64,000 nt of DNA, from NCBI GenBank assembly GCA_963575745.1, contig CAUYUJ010019337.1:336794-400793 (forward strand), read 5' to 3'. Both the position numbers and the translations under genes were made by a program. Shown here in pieces: positions 1-8,750 of the stretch; position 1 is the stretch's first letter; each line of letters opens with the position of its first letter. Source of the DNA: Prorocentrum cordatum (Eukaryota; Sar; Dinophyceae; Prorocentrales; Prorocentraceae). The notes beneath the pieces were generated by a model, which was given only the letters and a program-made list of their open reading frames with translations, was not told the DNA's origin and did no database searches.

Positions 1-562
1 GTCTTTCATTGTGGCACACCCCTGACACGCTTCGTGGCACCACGAGGACCTTTTTTTCCGAAGTTCACGGTAGAAGCGTTCCCATGCGCCCCCGCCTCTC
101 ATGTCGGCACACCGTTCAAACGCTTCGTGGCGCCCAAAAAGGGCTCCACGGAATGCCCCGATCCCACGGCAACGTTCGCATGCATCCTCTGGCACACCCC
201 TCGCACGCTTCGTGGCCCCAGAAGGAGCTCCACAGAAGGCCTCCGTGGCGACGTTCATATGCATCCCCTCCGCCCATTGCGTCACACCCCACACGTTTCG
301 TGGCAACATAGGGAGCTCCACGGAATGCCCCCATGCCAACATTCGCATGCGTCCCCGTCTCTCGTTTCGGCACACCCCCCACACGCTTCGTGGCAACGCA
401 AGGATCTCCACCGAAGGCCACAATGACAACATTCGCATGCGTCTCCGCCTCTCATTTCGGTATACTCCTCACACGCTTCGTGGCGCCACAAGGACCTCTT
501 CCGAAGGCCACGCTGGCAACGTTCTCATGCGTCCCCGCCGCTCATATCGGCGCGGACATGCG
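1..562. repeat. Tandem array, ~90-bp unit, about 6 copies
   Basis: The motif ACGCTTCGTGGC recurs at 27, 120, 205, 293, 383 and 473, a spacing of 93, 85, 88, 90 and 90 bases. Each unit also carries CCACGGAAGGCC-like and TTCGCATGCGTC-like blocks in the same order. Units differ by point changes and small indels, so the array is old. It runs off the left edge of the window, so its full length is unknown. Overlapping open frames in it are repeat artefacts with no family resemblance. Confidence 0.9.
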
Positions 563-599
563 AACCCAACCGATGTTTTTTTGGCTCAGGTCCGCTAGG

Positions 600-1369
600 A
601 CACCCGTCGGCGGATAGCGAAGAATTCAACGCAATGGGAAGGGATGGGTGGGAGGAGTGTCATACTGTCGAGGGAACACGAAATCGAACCAATGCACAAG
701 CCAGGCTCATTTGAGGCCGGAGACCCCATGACCCCCCTCTTCAATGCCGATTGGCGCGGCCAATGGGTAGCGACCTGGTCTCGCCCCGCCGCCGCGCTGA
801 GCAGGGCAAGTTTCGGGCACCGCGAAGGCCACAGGCAGAGACCCCTTGAAGAACCCCCCTCGCCAGTGCTGCCGCGACGCGCCGCCCTCTGCGGGGCTGC
901 TCGACGTCGGAGTGACAGCGTGAGGGCCTGGGCGGGCGGGCGCCCTCCATGCAAGCTCGCTGGGTGGGCCATCCCTCTGCCTGCTCTGCTGCGTTGGCCT
1001 ATGTCAAGGAGGCGGGAGGGGCAGGGCGAGACCCGAGGGGGTGGGGAGGAGCGCCGAGGAGTGCGATGGAGTGGGGAGGAGTCTGGAGGACTGGTGAGGA
1101 GCGCGGAGGGGTGCGATGGAGGGGGGATGAGGGAGGAGCCCCGAGTTGCGGGGAGGAGTGCCGACAAGTGTAGTGTGATGGAGCTGGGAGGGGTCCCGAG
1201 GAATGGGGAGGAACGCCTAGGACTTCGATAGAGAACAATAGAGAGGACTCCGGAGGAGCGCGATGAAGTGGGGAGGAGTCCACAGGAGGTGGAGAAGACG
1301 ATCGATTGGTAATGTGGTTCGATTGTAGTTTCCATGTACGGTATCATATATGACGCGCGCGCCTAGCTT
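600..1369. repeat. Degenerate GGAGGAGTGCGATGGAGTG repeat and anonymous flank
   Basis: From about 1,020 to 1,290 short units of the type GAGGAGYGCGATGGAGTGGG repeat irregularly with a period near 25 bases. The part from 600 to 1,000 is non-repetitive GC-rich DNA that is open in several frames on both strands; none of those frames shows a recognisable domain or a convincing codon bias. I see no gene here. Confidence 0.5.
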
Positions 1370-1875
1370 GTCTCCCTCCTATTCCGTCTCCTCCTCCCGC
1401 TCCTCCTCCTTCTCCTTCTACTGCTCCTCCTTTCCTACTGCGCCCAGTCTCCTCCTCCTCCTCCTCCTCGCCTTCTCCTCTCGCTCCTACGATATCATTC
1501 AATTTCCATTCGCTCTCAACTTACATCTCCAATCAAACCTTACCTTTTTTATCTATCCTGCTCATCTCCATCCGAGAACCTCTGAAAACGTTCCCACACC
1601 TCCTCTCCCTCCCCCTCCTCCTGCTCCTCCTCCTCGTCCTCCTCCTCCCCCCCTCCTCCCTTTCCTGCTCCTCCTACTGTTCCTCCTGTCGCCTCCCCTC
1701 CACCCCGCCTCTGGACACCTCCAGTAAAGGATATAAAACATCCGAACTCCTCCGATCTTCGTCGAAGAAAGGGTCACGGAAAATACAAGGCATTACCGAG
1801 CACCGGTGGAAGTCTCCTCCTCCTCTCCTCCTTCTCCTCCTTCTCCTCCTCCCTTCTTTTCCTCCTCCTTCATTC
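1370..1875. repeat. Pyrimidine (TCC)n-rich region
   Basis: Imperfect TCC/CTC runs occupy 1,370-1,480, 1,595-1,710 and 1,815-1,875 on the plus strand, broken by about 100 bases of AT-richer sequence near 1,490-1,570 and 1,720-1,800. The last run abuts the composite repeat copy at 1,876. Confidence 0.85.
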
Positions 1876-2658
1876 CGATTCCTTATACATGAATTCTCCC
1901 TGTCGCACCCCGAGGCAAGTTTTTAGGGCGGTCTGGGCGTTTCGCCTGTGACTTCCTCATCATGTATGACCCTGAAGCTCAAACGTTGACAACAATTTCA
2001 CAAATGGAGGGCGGGTCGTTTTCAAAATGTGGCTCTCGCCTTGGCGCCGCGCACATTCGTTCTAGCAATTTGCCAGAGCTTCACGGATTGAGGGCGGGTC
2101 GTTTTCAAAATGTGGCTCTCGCCTTAGCGCCGCGCACATTCGGTTTAACGTTTGCAAGAGTTTCACGGATTGAGGGCGGATGGTTTTCAAAATTTGTCTC
2201 TCGACTTAGCGCCGCGCACCTTCGTTTGTAACAGTTGCAAAGAGTTTCACACATTGAAGGTGGTGCCTTTCAAAATGTGGCTGTCGCCTTAGCGCCGCGC
2301 ACATTCTTTTGTAACACTTGCATGCGTTTCACGGATTCCCATGATCAGCGCACCAGAAATGGTTTATTGGAAGGATTGAGGATCAGCAGGGTGCAACAAT
2401 TGCGTCGATTCGCGGTGTTGATGTTCCAAGAATTGTGTTCCGGTGCGTTTCAAGATCGTCAAGACGCAACAGTCAGGTTGTTTCGTGGCGTTGGAATCCC
2501 GACAACCATGTTTTGGCATGTTTCAGGGTCTTCAAACGGATGTCTTCCAACGAGGCAGTTCCCTGTGGAAATGAACCGTTGTAGGGGCCTGCGAAGGGGG
2601 AGCCTGGAGGGAGGGTTTATTCCAACATCGTTGATGACTCTTGGATTTTCACTGGTCC
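1876..2658 (-). mobile_element. Composite dispersed repeat, copy 1 (minus orientation)
   Basis: First of three copies of a modular repeat, here on the minus strand. Read 5' to 3' on minus it has module A (about 2,655-2,580, ending in AATAAACCCTCCCTCCAGGC), module B (about two units of ~74 bases containing CAACACCGCGAATCGACGCA, ~2,580-2,360), module C (four ~83-base units marked GAGGGCGGGTCG on plus at 2,007, 2,090, 2,172 and 2,256), and module D (GAGGAAGTCACAGGCGAAAC then GCGACAGGGAG, ~2,000-1,890). TCC tracts abut both ends. Module order and sequence match the copies at 19,083 and 53,018. No protein is evident. How it spread is unknown. Confidence 0.8.
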
Positions 2659-2698
2659 TCCTCCTCCTCCTCCCTTTTCCTCCTCCTCCTTCTCCTAG
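2659..2698. repeat. (TCC)n tract bounding composite repeat copy 1
   Basis: Short TCC/TTCC run directly at the module A end of composite repeat copy 1. The equivalent position in the other two copies is also a GGA/TCC tract. Confidence 0.8.
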
Positions 2699-2788
2699 AC
2701 ATTCGCCATGATCACCTATTCGGGGGGAAGAAGCGACAACATGATGACGACAAAAACGACTACGACTGTTGAAACCAGCGCGCCTCAC

Positions 2789-2817
2789 TTCGCGCTTCGC
2801 GCTGCGCGAAGCGCGAA
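2789..2817. other. Near-perfect palindrome (cruciform-capable)
   Basis: Two 14-base arms, TTCGCGCTTCGCGC and GCGCGAAGCGCGAA, are exact reverse complements around one T. Further TTCGCGC / GCGAAGCGCG words follow at about 2,823 and 2,881. Nothing in the sequence shows a role as a protein site. Confidence 0.8.
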
Positions 2818-3188
2818 TAACTTCGCGCTCTCGCGCTGCCCCCCAAAGGTGAGGAGGCTGAGAAGCAACCGGAGCCGACCCGCGAAGCGCGAGGGCGCAC
2901 ATATAGACATTTTGGAACGACGGCGACAAGCACGGCGGCGGCAAAAACGACGAGGACGGCCAGAGCCTGCCGAGCCAGGCGGAAGGCGCTCTCGACGATC
3001 ACCTCTCGCGGCTCCGCTCCGCTCCAGGCGGCCCCGCCCCCCTCGGGGGAGGGGGGAGGCGGACGGATCGATACGACAAGTTCACGTCGTAAGAGCGCGG
3101 GCGCTGGCTTGTGACACCGCGCCGATCGTTCAACCTTCGGGCGCCGATTAAGTGGGGGGAAGACATGTAGACTTCTCGGGCCCTCAAG

Positions 3189-3394
3189 GCCCCCTTTGCT
3201 GGGTAGTCGAAGCCAATCTGGCGCCAATCTGGCAGGCCCAATCTGGCAAACGGGGGCAATCTGGCGAGGGAGCCAACGCGAATCCAGTCTGGCGAACAAC
3301 CCAAATCCTCCAACATGGCCAGGCCAGATTGGCCCTTGGGGCCAAATCCAGTCTGACAGTCTGGCCTTCGACTACCCAGCTTTGGGAAGGGGCC
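3189..3394. mobile_element. Foldback element with inverted ends, ~206 bp
   Basis: The left end (3,189-3,215) and right end (3,363-3,394) are inverted copies sharing GCTGGGTAGTCGAAG exactly and GGCCCC plus an A/T-containing spacer outside it. The interior is built of short CCAATCTGGC-type repeats (3,213, 3,224, 3,238, 3,258 and others). This is the shape of a MITE or foldback element. No target duplication could be fixed and no second copy was seen in this window. Confidence 0.65.
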
Positions 3395-3659
3395 CTATAA
3401 GGGCCCCTTTTCTGCAGCCCTCGCTGCCCTCCCGTCCATCGCCCCCCCCCCCTCTGACGTACGCTGACGCCCAACACCTGGAGCGACCGCGGCCTTCCGA
3501 GAGCGCTGGTCGTTCGAGGTCGGCCGACTCCGGACCACACGCGCACCTCAGCCTCGAACCCTGGCGGGAGGGCCACCGCCGCGTCCACATGGCGCGAACC
3601 TGCCGTACGAAGTTTTGCTCTCGGCCCTCGGGGATCGAAGCGGGAGGCTTCAATCCGCC

Positions 3660-3810
3660 CTCTTCTCCTCCTCCTCCTCCTCCTCCTCCTCCTCCTCCTC
3701 CTCCTCCTCCTCCTCCTCCTCCCCCTCCCCCTCCCCCCTCCCCCTCCGCCTCCCCCTCCCCCCTCTTCCTCCTCCTCCGCCTCTTCTTCCTCCTCCTTCG
3801 TTTTCTGCAT
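3660..3810. repeat. (TCC)n/(CTC)n tract
   Basis: About 60 bases of perfect TCC from 3,663 grade into C-rich and TCC/TTCC sequence up to 3,806. Long open frames through here are poly-Ser, poly-Pro or poly-Arg/Glu readings of the repeat and are not genes. Confidence 0.95.
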
Positions 3811-4080
3811 ATCTGAATTGTTTCCAGCTTCTGGTCCTTTTTGGGTCTCTGGAGGCCTCCGAGGGTCTCCAGGGACGTACGGGGGTCAGGATAGGGCGTG
3901 GCAGCGCAGCCTGCCAAGAATCGAGGGCCGATGCTTCTGGGCGGCTTGCGTCCTCTTGTCCTCCCCTCCCGCCTCCCTCCTCCCTCGTGCTCTTGCCCCC
4001 CGCTTCTCTTGCTTCTGGCCTCCTCCACCTGCCCCCCTTGTCCGCGTACCTCCTCCTCCTCCCGCTTTCATCCTCCGTCA
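3811..4080. other. Non-repetitive cassette between TCC tracts
   Basis: Contains a TTCTGGTCCTTTTTGGG segment at about 3,829 that resembles the cassette seen at 5,445 and 8,660. No convincing gene. Confidence 0.4.
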
Positions 4081-4147
4081 TGCCTCCTCCTCCTCCCTCG
4101 CGCTCCTCCTCCTCCTCCTCCTCCTCCTCCTCCTCCATCTCCTCCTC

Positions 4148-4187
<40 letters not shown>

Positions 4188-4250
4188 GCTCGCGCCACAC
4201 GTCCTCCTCCTCCTCCTCCTCCTTCTCCTCCTCCTCTTTCTCCCTCTCTG
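4081..4250. repeat. Compound (TCC)n-(CTG)n-(TCC)n microsatellite
   Basis: TCC runs from about 4,083 to 4,150, then about twelve perfect CTG units (4,151-4,187), then TCC again at 4,201-4,240. Confidence 0.95.
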
Positions 4251-4489
4251 CGGCAGGGAGAGGAGGCATCACTTTCATTTTCTCTGTTTGTAACAATGTC
4301 TTCGGCCCTTCGGCGGGACCTCCAGGGGGGGGGAAACGTAAGATAGGAAACGACTGTGGGCCCTCTCATCTCGTCTTGCCACGTGGACGTATAAACGAAT
4401 TCCCGCCTCGGAAGGGCCGCCTCTGGCGGCGCCCGAGTGGTGCCCTCGCGCCCGCTGGTCCGACGGGGGCGCGGCGATCCACGAGTGCT

Positions 4490-4990
4490 GCGCTGCGCTC
4501 TGTGAGAAGTGCCCCGCTGGCGACACAAACTGACAGCCGCAACCCCCGACGTCGGCACCTGCGGGAATCCATGGCAGGCGAGGTGGCTGGGACCGGGGGG
4601 GCTGCGGGTGAGATTTTGGCGGCCTTCGAGGCTGGCGCTCCCGCGTGGCCCGCTCCCCCAAACATTTTGCCCCCAATCGCGGCACCCATTCGGCACGTCC
4701 GCCTCGCCCCCGCGGTGGTCCGGGAGCGGGGGGGGGGGCGTGTCGGGCTGCGACCCACGGCCGCTCCCCGAGAGTGGCCTCCAGAGGCTGCTCCAGCGGC
4801 GCGGGGGCAACTCCGAAGGAGGCCTCTGGTCTCCGCTGTCCCATCCGGCATGGGCATCCGCTGGCCGCCAAGTCTGCGTCCTCCTTCCTCCTTCCTCCCT
4901 CCTCTTCCTCCTGCTGCTCAACGGTGTGCTGCGTACCTGCCCTCGCAAGGCGGGCCCTTTCCACAATCCGTGCTTCGGTGCGGATCGTAA
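4490..4990 (+). other. Coding-like GC-rich segment, unidentified, strand uncertain
   Basis: The plus frame starting with the ATG at 4,571 reads MAGEVAGTGGAAGEILAAFE and stays open to 4,990 with an ordinary amino acid mix for about 60 residues, then turns Pro/Ser-rich. Two minus frames over the same DNA are also open, because GC-rich sequence has few stops, so strand and even coding status are uncertain. No domain recognised. Confidence 0.2.
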
Positions 4991-5006
4991 GCGCGCCTCG
5001 TCTCCG

Positions 5007-5061
<55 letters not shown>

Positions 5062-5065
5062 GGTT
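4920..5065. repeat. Dispersed repeat with (GTC)n tail, copy 1
   Basis: The block GGGCCCTTTCC..AATCCGTGCTTCGGTGCGGATCGT (4,951-4,988) followed by GCGCGCCTCGTCT and a (GTC)n run (5,010-5,060) recurs at 21,147-21,235. Upstream CTCAACG.TGTGCTG is shared too. The element thus has a unique body and a trinucleotide tail, reminiscent of a short retroposon whose tail is a microsatellite; that is inference. Confidence 0.65.
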
Positions 5066-5204
5066 CAATGACTTTGCGGAAGCTCGTCCGAGCGGGGACT
5101 CTTCCCGGTGTATGGCGCAGCACGACGCATAGTCACATGGGGGAGCTCGGGCTGCACGTCGTCAATCAGCGCCTGGCGGATCGCCCCTCCTCCTGCGCCT
5201 CCCC

Positions 5205-5216
5205 CTCGACGTCGGT

Positions 5217-5266
<50 letters not shown>

Positions 5267-5410
5267 TGCGTTCCTCCTCCTCCGCCTCCTTTCAGCGCTC
5301 CTTCTCCTCTTCCTCCTCTTCGCCATCGTCGCTTTCCTTGTCCTCCTCCTCGTCCTGGTGGGTCGCCTCCTCAACCCCTCTTCCTCTAACTCCTCTTCCC
5401 CCCCCTCCCC
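5205..5410. repeat. (GTC)n then TCC-rich tract
   Basis: Perfect GTC repeats at 5,213-5,266 are followed by imperfect TCC/TCG repeats to about 5,410. Confidence 0.95.
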
Positions 5411-5429
5411 CTCATCCTTCTCAGAGGAG

Positions 5430-5545
5430 CCGGTGTTGCATACTTATCAACGCTTCTGGCTCTTTTTGGGCCTCCAGTGGCGCACTGGTCACCACGGCAA
5501 GGATTCGCCTCGAGACTCTGGCCCGAATGACCCCCCCCCAGGAGA
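5430..5545. repeat. ~100-bp cassette between TCC tracts, copy 1
   Basis: The sequence from CAGAGGAGCCGGTGTTGCA to CTGGCCCGAATGACCCCC is repeated at 8,638-8,750 with about 90 percent identity by eye, including GGCTCTTTTTGGGCCT and ATCACGGCAAGGAT-like words. Each copy lies immediately between TCC-rich tracts. Confidence 0.8.
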
Positions 5546-6000
5546 GTTCAGAGGGATGGCTCTTGAGGTCCTCCTCCTCCTCCTCCTCGCTCGATTGGGC
5601 AGGAAGCTTTAGGAAAATAAGCGCAAACCAAGGGAAACCAGAGCACAGAGATCACGCAATGGATTCGTGCAAGGGACATGGCAACAGCAACAACAGGGGC
5701 GGCGATACGGATCGGCCGCCGTGAGTGTTCACGCCATCCTCCGCCCCGAGGGGCTCGAGGAGCGGGTGGGGTGCCCTCATAGGGGCGCCTCCGCCTCCTC
5801 CTCCGCTCGGGCACCAGCAGCGGGAAGTGGTGGCAAGCCGCCACCAAGCACGCTACCGCAGCGGGGCCCCGCGGAGCGCATGCGGAACAACAGGAGTGCG
5901 CCCTCGCTGCAGAAGGCCCTCGACAGCTTCACACGGTTACGATGGGGGCAGCGATGGGCGGCCACGATGGGGAGATCGGGACAGGGACAGGGCTAGGGAC
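5546..6000. other. Anonymous GC-rich DNA
   Basis: Contains a short TCC run at 5,568-5,590, a (CAACAG) patch at about 5,684-5,696 and otherwise non-repetitive sequence. Frames are open on both strands but no family was recognised. Nothing supportable. Confidence 0.4.
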
Positions 6001-6125
6001 ATGGGGATGGGAATCGGGATGGGGATGTGGATGCAGGGGGGGGTGCGGATGAGGACGGCCACGGGAGGCCACGGGAGGCAACGAGAGGCCACGGAAAGGC
6101 AACGGGAGACAATGGGCAACGTCGC
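6000..6125. repeat. Short minisatellites GGGATG and GGCCACGGGA
   Basis: 6,000-6,035 repeats GGGATGGGAATC-like hexamer units; 6,056-6,115 repeats GGCCACGGGA-like decamers about six times. Confidence 0.7.
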
Positions 6126-6216
6126 CCGACCACTTCTGGACCTGGCAACGCACCCACCGGTTTAAATATAGCCTTTGCAGGCAAGCTGTGTGGGGCACAG
6201 AGTAGATAGCAGAAAC

Positions 6217-6282
6217 ACCACCCTCATCATAAACACCCCGACAAGCGAACCACCCTCATCATAAACACGCCGACAAGCGAAG
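6217..6282. repeat. Tandem duplication, 32-bp unit x2
   Basis: CCACCCTCATCATAAACAC then SCCGACAAGCGAA occurs twice in a row with one mismatch between copies, so it is a recent local duplication. Confidence 0.85.
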
Positions 6283-6428
6283 CCGCGCAGTAGCACCCAG
6301 GGAAGGAATCGAACATGGCAGGGCTGGTCAGCAAACGCCTAGGGCCGTTCAGTAAACGCCAATTCTGGGGGTCGGGGTGGTTTTACTTCCCTGGACAAGA
6401 ATAATGCACTAACGGAATAAACGCAATC

Positions 6429-6590
6429 TTTCGGAGGCCCGAGCGGATTTCGTGGGTCTGCGCTGGACCCCCATCCCGGGAGCGCGAAGCGCGCCAGGGG
6501 TGGCGCTGAAGGCGCTGCCAAGGGGGCCCCAAAGCAGATCCAAGAAATCCGCGCGGAGCCCAGAAACATCATGCTGATGCAGTTCTTCTG
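6429..6590. mobile_element. Foldback family F2, copy 1
   Basis: Inverted ends TTTCGGAGGCCCGAGCGGAT (left) and, read from the right end, TTTCTGGGCTCCGCGCGGAT flank a core with GGGCGCGAAGCGCGCCAGG and GGCGCTGAAGGCGCTGCC. Copies of the same core and ends lie at 31,621-31,757 and 55,362-55,510. Length is about 140-160 bases. No coding capacity. MITE-like by structure; the class is not determined. Confidence 0.7.
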
Positions 6591-6628
6591 TTCTGAACAA
6601 AGGGAAAACCATGTTTACAGGATTAGAA

Positions 6629-6830
6629 GCCTCCAAAGTGGGGCCCGAGTAGATGGGCCCGGAGGATTGCACCGCATCGCCGATGTATCGGCGATGCATC
6701 GGCGATGTCGGCCATGCATCGGCGCCGTCGGCGTTCAGAAATTCGGGCTCCACATCGAGCCCCATCGCCGATGTATCGGCGATGCGGCGCGATTCTCCGA
6801 CCCCATCTACTCCGACCACATCTGGGAGGC
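6629..6830. mobile_element. Foldback family F1 (CATCGGCGATG), copy 1
   Basis: About 200 bases with inverted ends of the form GCCTCC..AG.TGGGG and many alternating CATCGCCGATG / CATCGGCGATG words, which are reverse complements of each other, so the whole unit can fold on itself. The core carries ATTCGGGCTCCACATCGAGC. Full copies are at 14,519 and 36,638; a right-half fragment is at 7,061. Open frames here read as Ile-Ala-Asp-Ala and Arg-Arg-Cys repeats and are artefacts. Confidence 0.85.
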
Positions 6831-7060
6831 ATAGCTTCTGGGCCGGACATCGTGAGAGCTGGAAGACTCCCCGCCCCTCCATTCCCTCGAAATCGAAAGA
6901 AATCTCCCCCCTTCCCCTCGAGAGCGTAGGAGCTTCAGTTTTGAAGCCTCCCCCCTCTCCTCGAGGTCAAGGGAACTGGAAACCATCTAGGAGGCCTCGT
7001 GAAAACCACGGCAAAAGGATCGCCGCCCCCAGGGCTCGAATCCTGCTGGGCAGGGGCGGG

Positions 7061-7136
7061 CGAGAACATCGGGCTCCACATCGAGCCCCATCGCCAATGC
7101 ATCGGCGATGCGGCGCGATCCTCCGACCCCATCTCG
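7061..7136. mobile_element. Foldback family F1, right-half fragment
   Basis: Carries ATCGGGCTCCACATCGAGCC, CATCGCCAATGCATCGGCGA and the right-end GGCGCGATCCTCCGACCCCA, matching the right half of the full F1 copies. The left half is missing. Confidence 0.75.
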
Positions 7137-7139
7137 GGG

Positions 7140-7600
7140 GTTGCTAAAGGTGCCCCTGGCCCAAGGTGTGCTCCCACTTTCCCAACTTTTCGCCCAATTC
7201 TGGAGCCCCTGGGGCTTTCTGGACCTCGTGAGGGGTGCTCTGGAGGCCGTGGGGGTCTCCATGTGAATCCTGGGGGCACCTTGGAACTGGGGCACTTCTA
7301 TAGGGGGGAAACAAATCTACCTCGCTTTTGACCACCCTCGCTTCCAAGAGATACCAAACGATGCCAAAAATTGCAGCCTGTACTGGTCAGGCCGCTTGAC
7401 GAGGAGGCGCATGGTATGGCTTGGTTTTGCCTGGAAGCGAAAGCGGGGTAGGTAATTCACGCTCTGATTCTAGCAACACCCGACCATCTGGGCAAGGCAC
7501 GGCAAGGCGCCAATGTTCGCCCTGAGGGGGGGGGGGGGGCGACACTCTAGGACCTCGGCGGGGGCGCCGGAACGCTGTCGTAGTACACGATTGCTTCAGA
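7140..7600. other. Anonymous DNA with CTGGGGC/CCTTGG-rich slippage
   Basis: 7,145-7,290 has repeated GGGGCTTTCTGGACCTCG-like words similar in style to 13,190-14,290. No gene recognised. A run of 11 G lies at 7,527-7,538. Confidence 0.4.
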
Positions 7601-7604
7601 ATCC

Positions 7605-8095
7605 GGAACTCGAATCGGTGACTCCATCGAACCAATCTCTCCCATCAGCTTGATGCATCAGCTTGATGCACTCGGGGCTGATCAGGGAGGGCACGCGAGA
7701 GGACGCAAGACCCAGCCGAGGGTTATGTTGCTCCCGTCGTACTTAAGGACCACATCCCAGAAATAATTTCGAGCGCCCGGAAAAATGTCGAAGGAGTGTT
7801 GAAATAATGTCGAAAGAGTGTCTCCCATGGCCCGGCACGTGAAAAAACCTTGAGTTTCGGTACTTTTTGGGCGCTCGAACTTCTTCCTGGTGAGCAGAGC
7901 AAAAGTAGGTTGGAACATCATAAGCCGAGGGCAACACTGCAAAGGAGGGGCGCCTCTGCCTCCTCTGCCTCTGCATCCGGAACTCTACTCGGTGACTCCA
8001 CCGAGCCAATCTCTCCCATCAGCTCGAGGCAGCCGGGGCTGATCAGAGAGGGCACGCGAGAGGACGCAAGACCCTGCCGAGGGCAACACCGCAAA
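7605..8095. repeat. Diverged direct repeat pair, ~110 bp, ~370 bp apart
   Basis: ATCCGGAACTCGAATCGGTG, CCAATCTCTCCCATCAGCT and GGGCACGCGAGAGGACGCAA occur in this order at 7,599-7,720 and again at 7,975-8,085. The left copy has a tandem duplication CAGCTTGATGCAT at 7,646-7,672. Confidence 0.85.
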
Positions 8096-8169
8096 GGAGT
8101 TCTTGAGCTCCACGCTCTGTCCGCCACGTTTAGCGAGGCACCCCACGGCGGGGGGAGGGCGTCAGCAAA

Positions 8170-8390
8170 CAGTGCAAAGGAGGGGCACCTCTGCCTCACA
8201 AGAAGCCTCGCGAAGCCCACGTCGAGAGGTTCGCCGCCCCCCCGGGGGCTCGCGCCCTGGCCCGGGCAGGGGCGGGCGGCGCCCCCGGGAGGGGCACGGC
8301 GCAGCACGCAGAGGCCACCGGCGCGCCGCCGCCGAGGCCCCGGGGGGCCGCACGGCCAGCAGACAGGCCTCCTGCTTCTCGCCATCGTGG
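8170..8390. other. Coding-like GC-rich island, strand uncertain
   Basis: Between a (TCC)n region and the direct repeats lies about 200 bases whose codons are almost all G/C-ending in a plus frame (KPREAHVERFAAPPGARALA) and nearly so in a minus frame (EKQEACLLAVRPPGASAAAR). Such islands could be exons in repeat-filled introns. No family recognised. Confidence 0.2.
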
Positions 8391-8637
8391 TCTCCCTCCT
8401 CCTCTCTCCTCCTCCTCCTCCGTGTCCTCCTCAGACCCCTCGTCCTCAATCCCCTCTTCCTCCAACTCCAACTCCTCCTCCTCCTCCTCCTGCTCCTCCC
8501 TTTCTTCCTCAAACCCCTCTTCCTCCTCCTCAGACCTCCTCCTCCTCCTCCTTCTCCTCCTCCTCTTCCTCCTCCTCCTCCTCCTCCTCTAGCCCCTCTT
8601 CCTCGAACTCCTCCTCCTCCCCCTTTTTCTCCTCCTC
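8391..8637. repeat. (TCC)n tract
   Basis: Imperfect TCC/CTC repeats over about 240 bases. Confidence 0.95.
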
Positions 8638-8750
8638 AGAGAGGAGCCAGTACTGCAAGTCGACGCTCTTGGCTCTTTTTGGGCCTTCAGTGGCGCCCTG
8701 GTCATCACGGCAAGGATCCGCCCCGAGACTCTGGCCCGAATGCCCCCCCC
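8638..8750. repeat. ~100-bp cassette between TCC tracts, copy 2
   Basis: Second copy of the 5,430-5,545 cassette, again sitting exactly between two TCC tracts. The two copies share the C-run at their right end. Confidence 0.8.

Noticed and set aside
1-562. CRISPR array reading of the 90-bp repeats
   Set aside because: The repeats diverge along their whole length and there are no unique spacers; the genome is eukaryotic.
575-592. TTTTTTTGGCTCAGG as a second spliced-leader relic
   Set aside because: Only the 3' ten bases of the leader match; a match this short is expected by chance at a noticeable rate in 64 kb on two strands.
9-617. Several overlapping 60-165 codon frames in the first 600 bases
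   Set aside because: All are phase shadows of the 90-bp tandem array and no frame is kept intact across units.
3650-5068. 472-codon minus frame with poly-Asp, poly-Gln and poly-Glu runs
   Set aside because: It is a reading of GTC, CTG and TCC repeats joined by GC-rich DNA; both strands and other phases give equally long frames.
6300-6335. GGAATCGAACATGG (inverse of a T-loop-like word) as a tRNA
   Set aside because: The flanking bases do not form a T stem and no other arms are present.
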